In this document: positions 58,005 through 64,000 of the stretch, in pieces
Position numbering within the stretch: position 1 is the stretch's first letter
Layout of the letters: each line of letters opens with the position of its first letter
Source of the DNA: Hirsutella rhossiliensis
Lineage: Eukaryota; Ascomycota; Sordariomycetes; Hypocreales; Ophiocordycipitaceae
Reading direction: 5' to 3'
Assembly (NCBI RefSeq): GCF_020360975.1
Contig: NW_025408670.1
Span: forward strand, 5,022,001 to 5,086,000
DNA length: 64,000 nt
Made by a program: the position numbers and the translations under genes
Notes under the pieces: generated by a model
The model's input: only the letters and a program-made list of their open reading frames with translations
The model's database searches: none
Told to the model about the DNA's origin: nothing

Positions 58005-58350
58005 TCCGGAGTGAGCGTGGTGAGCTGCGAGACCGAGAATGCGGACGCCGGAATGTGCAATGGCCATGGCAAACAGTCTCTCGCAAGCTGGCTATTCATT
58101 TGATGATGCGCTCGGGCTTGTACTTCGAAACATATGGCGTAAAGGTTGCGTGACACCGTGGACCAAGCTCAAGGCAACATAAACATTTCATCTTGAGGGG
58201 GTCTATCTGGCAGGAATGAATGCATTTGCAGGGACAAGGACCTAACCGCAGAGGAAATGAGAGGACTGCGCCTGTTCATCGAAATTCTCTATTTGGCAGT
58301 TGAGTAGTAATGCGGCTTCTACAACCTGATGAGCATCATGATGCCAGTCT
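58005..58350. other. Convergent intergenic region CLC1 / COX7A
   Basis: 346 bp contain the two 3' UTRs. Nothing else is seen. Confidence 0.5.
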
Positions 58351-58797
58351 TTACTCCTTGCCGAACCAGGTGTTGTGACCCATGACCTTCCGTCCGGCAG
58401 AGTACATGGAAGCTATCAATGCGTTAGGGAAACGGCCGGATTGCAAGTGGAATGGAATCGAACCTCCGAATGTGCCCCAGAGGACGATGAGGTAGGGCGT
58501 CATGTACCAACGAGACCGCGGGCCCTGCTGGGCCATCAGCATCGAGTCGGGAGAGGGGTTCGAAATGGCATCAATTCTCTCGTACAATCTTCCAAACGCG
58601 GGTGTGGGCCTTGTAGGCTTGCTGGTAGAAGCGCTGGTGGTCGGGCACCTTGTTCTTTGCGTCGACCAAACTAAACATGCGTCAGCCTGATGCTCGTTGA
58701 CTGTACATCATGGTCGGGTCCGCTGTTGCCATTGCGGCCACAAGTTGCGCGCACGGCTTCGTCAGTGTCGGTGGTGAATGCCGGGAGCTTACCCCAT
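58351..58797 (-). CDS. COX7A: Cytochrome c oxidase subunit 7a (mitochondrial inner membrane)
   Basis: This is a small single-span nuclear subunit of complex IV. Four exons are inferred: 58797-58793 (only ATGGG), 58670-58586, 58527-58464 and 58412-58351, giving 71 aa, normal for the family. The product reads MGLVDAKNKVPDHQRFYQQA, then YKAHTRVWKI/QGPRSRWYM, the membrane helix YLIVLWGTFG/ASMYSAG, and the conserved end GRKVMGHNTWFGKE. Branch-like CTGAC precedes the first acceptor (GTTTAG), and CTAAC precedes the last. An alternative start is the ATG overlapping that acceptor (58676), giving MFSLVDAKNK without the micro-exon. It diverges from a PPR-like gene. Confidence 0.85.
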
Positions 58798-59153
58798 CTT
58801 GAGAGACTTAGGCTGAGGCTTGCGCGAGGCTTCGAGACGTTGACGTGCGAAAAGGAGTACTTGGTCACGGTGGAGGTTGAGGGTGTCGGGTCCGCCGCCG
58901 CAGAAATGAGGCCATTGGCGTCGGCCCAATCGGCTGATGAATGACTCAGCACGACGCTGCTTGGCGCACACGTGCTCGACATGCCTCATCTCAATTATCA
59001 CAACGCGCGAGTTCAATTCCAACAAGGGCACAACTTTCGAGTCAAAAGCACCCGAGTCTCTCTCCCGAGGGCCTTGTACCGCCTCGTGCCATTCTCTGGT
59101 ACTGACCGACTCGATGCGGCCAACACCCGTGGCCATCGGAGGCAGACCTGGGA
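58798..59153. promoter_or_regulatory. Divergent upstream region of COX7A and the PPR-like gene
   Basis: 356 bp separate the two start codons. Short open frames on the plus strand here could be a missed 5' exon or uORF of the PPR-like gene, but I cannot support one. Confidence 0.4.
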
Positions 59154-61874
59154 ATGCAAAAGACCTTGACCCCAATTCGACGTTTTCCTCCGACTGCTCG
59201 AATTGCCACGGAACCTACCTCGAGGATCAAAGTCAAACTTTCGAGGCCTTTCTTCCGAGAAGTTACCACGCCAACAGGCCCCTTGATCCCGGCGACCGCT
59301 TCGTCCGAGCGGACTCTAGCTCCTCATCTGCCCTGCCAGAAGCAGGCCAAGAGGCCGTCAGAGCTTGCAAGATGGCAAATAGGTGGGATGTCAGAGTCAG
59401 CTCGGATGCAGCATGAATTGTCCCCGAGCCAAGTGGAATCGACAACAAGAAACAACGAAAACACAGGACAGGCACCGCATGCGGCCGAAGCTGGAGCTGA
59501 GTTGCAGCCAAGCAGCTTGAGAAGCTGGGAGCATCTTTTCGTAACTCTGCGCCGTGAGTGCCGAGACGACGATGCCTGGGCTGTGTTTCAACTGATGCAG
59601 GACAAAGGGCTCTTGAAGCTCTTTGCTCTGCCTGACGCCGACGTGCTTCGTGATGGGGTCTTGACAGTCGCCCTTCACAGTGACCGGCGAATTGCAGTCA
59701 TCATCAGAGTGGCTCATCAGTTGTACACCGAAGCCGGCTTCAAATGGCCCGAGATTTACTTGAAAATATTGCACTCTTGTCTAGGTCAAGCTCGCTTCAC
59801 CGAGGCTGTTCGCTGCCACATGCAACTTGTCCCCAGTTTCCCTCCTGGGACTGAGGTGTTCGAAGCTCTGATTTCGAGTTTTGTGCTCGACCCTTCGCCA
59901 CAGATGCAGGACACCCTGAGAAGTCTATATATTCTCAGCACCGAGCGCGGACTCTACGACCACGTCATCCCGGTCCTCTTCTCGTCTGGACAATCAAAGC
60001 TGGCTCGCGCGTGGCGAAGAACGTTCATCATGTTCAACGACTTCCCTACAACGACCAGGTCGAGTCCTTTTTTGGCATTTCTCGCGAGCTACTATCCGTT
60101 CATTGCTCTTACGGGCGAGGAGCTTTCCGCCGCACGATCTAGGAGGCAATACCCAAGATGCGACGATAGCGATGAAAACACTCGGCCGCTCGTGGCTCGT
60201 GACGCTTCAACGGGCCAGTATAGCGACTCAATGGTGGCGAAGTGGTTCGCTAGTTTGTGGACGTCCGTTGAGTTCGCCATCAGCCTTGTCCACAAGCTTG
60301 GTCTGCGTGTCATTGGGCCTCGATCCCTCCAGTCACTTGCCTTGCGAGAGTCGGATGCTCGAGGTGTCGCGGCTCGCATAGCACAACTCGAGAAGCTGGA
60401 CATCAAAATCACGTCACAAACATATTGCAAGGTCCTCATATTCTTTGCGAAACACGGAGAGGATGATTTACTCACGGACCTGGTGCACTGCGACATCCAC
60501 CCAGATGAATTCGACAATGAAGAGACCCGACGCATGCTTCTGGCTGCATCTGCTCGGGAATTTGATTGGAGAAGGACGAGGCTATTGAAAGGTGTCGAAT
60601 GGGCCATTGGGACTGGGTCATCATCCAGGCGTCTCAACGCGCTGCTGAGAAGCGGACTCGTCGAGCGAAGGGCAGGCAAAATTAAGGACGTCCTTAATCG
60701 CATGGAAGCATTAGGGCATAGTGTGGCCCAGGACAGCGCCTCGCAGCTTTTGAGATGCAGCTTTGATGGTCTCAGCAGCCACCCGATTGAATGGTCTCGC
60801 CTTCCTGAAGCATTTGACACTGATCCGGGCTCCGCCTTGAATAACGCGATCGACTTCACCCGCCGTCTTGCGTGTCAGGATGCTGCCATACCTTTGCGGT
60901 ACTGGCGACTGATTCTCTACAACCTTGGACGCCTAGGTCGGCTCGACGAGCTGGAGCAAGTGTGCCTGGAAGTGGTCCAGCTCTACATGCCTCCATCGGG
61001 GGGGCTGATACCGGTACACCGGGAAGACTGGCCTCGACTGGCTAGTAGCAAGACCGCGGCTCGTGGAAGGAGGCTGGCGGTTGTGGCCCCTGTTGAGTTG
61101 GAGACATGTGCAGACGATGCGGTGGGAATTCGGATGAAGAATGAGAAGACAACCCGCCATACACGCGACGGCAATGACTCTCCGGCAAGATTAATGCGGC
61201 GACAAGGTACAGTTCTCATCAATCGAAACGACAGCATGGTGGAGAGCTCGGCCAACGGGCCCTTCCCAGCCGACTCGAAGCGGAACAGTCCAGGCTCGGG
61301 CTCCGATCAAAAGACAACAGGACTCGAAGACTTGGTAGCTCAGGCGGCGGAAGGCGAATCTGACGAGAAGCAGTACATCCCTGCAGACCTTCCCTTCACC
61401 CATCGAGAGCATCCCGTGCAGAAGCTGTTTGACGCTCACCTGCAGCGCTCCGTGGTGAGATGGGGATTCGATCAAACATTGGCTACCAGACCGAGTGTCC
61501 CCGCTCTCATGGAGATGAGCATTTCGGGGATCCGGGGGTTTGACGTTGCGTGTGGCGTACGATTGCTGGCCATTCTGCGGAACCAAGGTGTTCTCATCGA
61601 TACGCAGATAGTGCGAGCGGCAGTCATCTCGCGCATCGCCTTGGGTCAGGTGCCTGGTCGGCCGAGGCATCGATCCAGGGACAAGAATGAGATGGCAGCA
61701 GAGCATCTGAAGAATCTGGTCGAGGAGGCCTGGGGCTCAGCCATCTTCCCCAGCCTATCAGATATGCTCGAGGAGCTTGAACGACAGAAGCCAAAACTAT
61801 GGAGCCGGTATTCGAAGCTATTTGGCAAAGCGTTCGACAAGGACAATAAGCGCAGAGCTGGCACAAGGTCATGA
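59154..61874 (+). CDS. PPR-like, probably mitochondrial, helical-repeat protein
   Basis: A single open frame of 906 aa. The N-terminus is basic, with Arg/Lys and Thr/Ser but few acids (MQKTLTPIRRFPPTARIAT), consistent with a mitochondrial presequence. From about residue 120 the sequence has helix-pair patterns of pentatricopeptide type, such as SWEHLFVTLRRECRDDDAWA, VFQLMQDKGL, GAARIAQLEKLDIKITSQTY-like units around 415-435, and RKIKDVLNRMEAL-like units around 520. In fungi such proteins bind organellar RNA for maturation or translation. The divergent neighbour is COX7A, which fits but does not prove a mitochondrial role. I cannot assign an orthologue; the start could be a later Met. Confidence 0.7.
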   Translation: MQKTLTPIRRFPPTARIATEPTSRIKVKLSRPFFREVTTPTGPLIPATASSERTLAPHLPCQKQAKRPSELARWQIGGMSESARMQHELSPSQVESTTRNNENTGQAPHAAEAGAELQPSSLRSWEHLFVTLRRECRDDDAWAVFQLMQDKGLLKLFALPDADVLRDGVLTVALHSDRRIAVIIRVAHQLYTEAGFKWPEIYLKILHSCLGQARFTEAVRCHMQLVPSFPPGTEVFEALISSFVLDPSPQMQDTLRSLYILSTERGLYDHVIPVLFSSGQSKLARAWRRTFIMFNDFPTTTRSSPFLAFLASYYPFIALTGEELSAARSRRQYPRCDDSDENTRPLVARDASTGQYSDSMVAKWFASLWTSVEFAISLVHKLGLRVIGPRSLQSLALRESDARGVAARIAQLEKLDIKITSQTYCKVLIFFAKHGEDDLLTDLVHCDIHPDEFDNEETRRMLLAASAREFDWRRTRLLKGVEWAIGTGSSSRRLNALLRSGLVERRAGKIKDVLNRMEALGHSVAQDSASQLLRCSFDGLSSHPIEWSRLPEAFDTDPGSALNNAIDFTRRLACQDAAIPLRYWRLILYNLGRLGRLDELEQVCLEVVQLYMPPSGGLIPVHREDWPRLASSKTAARGRRLAVVAPVELETCADDAVGIRMKNEKTTRHTRDGNDSPARLMRRQGTVLINRNDSMVESSANGPFPADSKRNSPGSGSDQKTTGLEDLVAQAAEGESDEKQYIPADLPFTHREHPVQKLFDAHLQRSVVRWGFDQTLATRPSVPALMEMSISGIRGFDVACGVRLLAILRNQGVLIDTQIVRAAVISRIALGQVPGRPRHRSRDKNEMAAEHLKNLVEEAWGSAIFPSLSDMLEELERQKPKLWSRYSKLFGKAFDKDNKRRAGTRS

Positions 61875-62151
61875 TGCAAACGAGACTGGTGTCATGCAGT
61901 TGTATGTAAATGAAGAACGTGGGCTTCCATGCGCGGAAGCTCCGTGTGAAGGATACTATGCACTTCTTTTCAATTGGTGAACGGGCGGGACAACGTACGT
62001 TGGGGCCCCGGAATGCAATCGTGGCTGATATCTTTTGTGAAATGGTAATATGTACATTTTGGTTATACATGCCCGACGCTGTCTTGAACAGCGCAAGGTC
62101 GTGGCTTACATGGTATCACGCCGCCGGCAACTCCTACTTCGACCTTTGCCG
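61875..62151. other. Convergent intergenic region PPR-like gene / TLG2
   Basis: 277 bp between two stop codons, presumably both 3' UTRs. Nothing further is seen. Confidence 0.5.
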
Positions 62152-63316
62152 TCATGAGTCGTGCTTTTTTGGCTTGATCAAGAGAAGGATGAACAGGCCC
62201 GCAACGAGGAGGATGAGCAGGAGAATAATCTTTCTCTTGGTCGTTTTCCTCTGGTATCCCGACGCAACCTTGAGCTCCTTGTCGGCGCTTTTGACGTCCT
62301 CATTCATTCGTTCCACGTTGTAGTCAATCCTGTCCAGCATGGTGCCTTGGTCAATGACCATTGTCTGCAGATCCCGGAAGAGATCTGATAGCCCAATGAT
62401 GCCCTGGGCGATATCCTCAATCTCGCGCTCTCGTTGCGCAATGGCCGCGTCGTTGGAGTGCAGCATCTTTTTTTGCGACGCCGCCTGTAGCGTCGACTGT
62501 GAGTACAGTCGGTCGGCGTCGGATTCTTGCAGGGAAGGGGAGAAGTAGGAGCCGGGCTGCGGCGTGGATGAGCGCTCGGCCGGGCTGGAGGTTGCCAAGC
62601 CACCCATATCGCGAAGCTCTGCGTGAAGAGGTGAGCACTACGGAAAGACGGAGAGGAAGCTCGGCAGGAAAATGATGCAGCGTACTCTTGAGGTATGCGC
62701 TCTGCTTCTTGCGAAAGCTCGCGCTAGCATCCTGGACTCTGGTTGCCAGTGATATCTGTATGTTCTTGGCCATGATCTCCTCGGCGCGGGCAAGGCCGCC
62801 CGACTCCTTAGACTCGCGAACCGTCTGCTCGATGCGCTGGATGCACCGATGGCAGTCGTGAAAGCCTCGCGTGATTTCCTGGGTGAGCTTCTCGATTTGC
62901 GCCTCTTCGGCCTTCTTGGCCTCGTCATCGTTGAACCCGGGCAAGACGTGTTTCTGATGCAGCTTTTCTAGCCGCTGGCCCTTGGTCGCAATGTCGGCAA
63001 GCAGCTCTGTGATCTCGTCTGAGATGTCGGCCCAGCGTGGGGGGAGCAGGTCCATCTCGATGACAGCATCGCCGTCGTCTTCGAAGGCGCCGCTCGAGAG
63101 CAGCCCGCGCCGATCGTCGTGTCCATAGCTGCTGCTCGAGTAGGCGTCGGAGAAGACGCCAGGCCCCACTCTGGGCTGACTCGGCTGTTTGGGATGATGC
63201 GCGTACGACTGCCGGTAGGAGATGTAGCTATGGAGGGAACGTTGTCAGCGGGTCGATCATGGGAACTGGTGAGCCAGGCGGACGGAGACGGACAGATTGG
63301 TGCGGTCCCGCCACAT
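62152..63316 (-). CDS. TLG2: t-SNARE syntaxin Tlg2 (syntaxin-16 family)
   Basis: This is the Qa-SNARE for endosome-to-trans-Golgi fusion. Exons 63316-63294, 63227-62686 and 62618-62152 give 343 aa. The first exon encodes MWRDRTNL; the donor is the unusual GTCCGT, and a CTGAC branch site precedes the acceptor. The join restores NLYISYRQSYAHHP, the family start. The Habc part contains LPPRWADISDEITELLADI and KLHQKHVLPGFNDDE. The second splice restores QSAYLKKLRDMGGLAT. The SNARE motif (about 255-310) includes REREIEDIAQGIIGLSDLF and TMVIDQGTMLDRIDYNVE, with the zero-layer Gln in IDQG. A C-terminal anchor KIILLLILLVAGLFILLLI follows. Confidence 0.93.
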
Positions 63317-64000
63317 GGCGGACGCGCGGGAGGCGTTGTCGCAGCCGTCACGACGTGTGTTGGGCTGTACGTTGTTGCTGCTTGGACGGTCTGAGGCGGA
63401 AGATGCGCAGCTTTGGTGAGGTGATTAAGAGCCTCAGTGAGGGATGGTCGTGGGCGAGGCTCTTGCTTGGAGGTACCTACTAATCGACTAGGTTGAACAG
63501 AGCATTAGTACCTAGGTAGGTACGTACTGCTTAGGTGCGGAGTACTTTTCACTGGACAAGTGCCTGTCTTGTTGGAACTTGGGCGCCTTGCCAGGCCTGC
63601 CTCGCGGCACTGTAGAAGATGTGGCAGGTTCTGGCACGTCCTACAGTGGGGTCGCTGGTGCGAATTCCGATACGGAGTACCTCATGCGTCAAACGTCTGC
63701 CGATAAAGAGGCCGCCCGCACGGCTTCTAACCACCACTGCTGCCACCCCATCCCACCAGGTGCAGGGCCTCGATGCCTCTAAACATGCTTCGACATCGAC
63801 GCAGAAGCTGGAGCCAGTGCTGGAGCCAGTGCTGGAAACAGTGTCAAGGCCCAAATCACCTGTACGACTTTAGGCCTCTGCCGCCGGATTCGATGGGCGA
63901 CTTCACAGCACGTGCGAGGGTGCCCGTTTAGCGGCTGTCCAACCTCCAGGTACAGTACCTTGATGTGGCATCCAGGTCGCTAACTCCCTATCTGAGATAC
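63317..64000. other. Intergenic DNA upstream of TLG2 to the right window edge
   Basis: This contains the TLG2 promoter side, GGTACCTAC/TAGGTAGGTAC words at 63,472-63,528 and one GTACAGTAC at 63950-63958. A GCTGGAGCCAGT duplication lies near 63,808-63,834. No gene is supported. Confidence 0.5.

Noticed and set aside
1..64000. tRNA, rRNA, CRISPR arrays, operons, ribosome-binding sites and bacterial insertion sequences
   Set aside because: A by-eye scan for tRNA B-box words (GTTCGANNC) gave no cloverleaf I could support; the DNA is eukaryotic with introns, so the bacterial feature types do not apply. A tRNAscan run would be decisive for tRNAs.
1..64000. Secondary-metabolite or toxin gene cluster
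   Set aside because: No polyketide synthase, nonribosomal peptide synthetase, terpene cyclase, P450 or cluster regulator pattern is visible anywhere in the window.

Overview
The window looks like nuclear DNA of a filamentous ascomycete, most likely a GC-rich Sordariomycete of the Hypocreales. Evidence: short spliceosomal introns (about 60-140 nt) with GT..AG ends and CTGAC/CTAAC-type branch sites; protein versions that match the filamentous-fungal form (glycogenin with a long Pro-rich tail, Hrd1, Vps3, DUF3455 secreted protein, FunK1 remnant); and intergenic DNA full of GTAC- and GGTAGGTA-type words. The species assignment is inference.

Left gene block (1-21,944). Fibrillarin NOP1 (-) and ribosomal protein RPL17/uL22 (+) diverge from one 0.7-kb region. 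They are followed by an F-box protein (-), a secreted DUF3455 protein with an unusual acidic hexapeptide-repeat tail (-), the Golgi tether COY1/CASP (-) diverging from the CORVET subunit VPS3 (+), the methyltransferase EFM7 (-), and a four-finger C2H2 transcription factor (-).

Middle (21,945-40,547). About 18.6 kb holds no gene I can support. It carries homopolymers, microsatellites, tandem repeats and many copies of a GTAC(A/T)GTAC palindrome. Inside it, at about 35.1-36.2 kb, is a broken FunK1-type protein-kinase remnant between two AT-rich patches. This is the only part of the window that looks accessory.

Right gene block (40,548-63,316). HRD1 (ERAD ubiquitin ligase, +), glycogenin (-), a DxxxD-type cation diffusion facilitator (-), monoacylglycerol lipase (-), mitochondrial ABC exporter MDL1-type (-), RTT103 (RNA polymerase II CTD-binding termination factor, -), clathrin light chain CLC1 (+), COX7A (-) diverging from a large PPR-like protein (+), and syntaxin TLG2 (-).

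Functionally this is mostly housekeeping: ribosome biogenesis, Golgi/endosome traffic (COY1, VPS3, CLC1, TLG2), ER quality control, storage carbohydrate and lipid turnover, and mitochondrial function (MDL1-type, COX7A, possibly the PPR protein). Exon structures were rebuilt by hand from splice sites, reading phase and remembered family alignments; no RNA data or database search was available. I saw no convincing new multi-gene system. The best leads are the DUF3455 tail, the GC-AG in-frame intron of glycogenin, the 5-nt first exon of COX7A, the palindrome-rich gene-poor zone, and the FunK1 relic.
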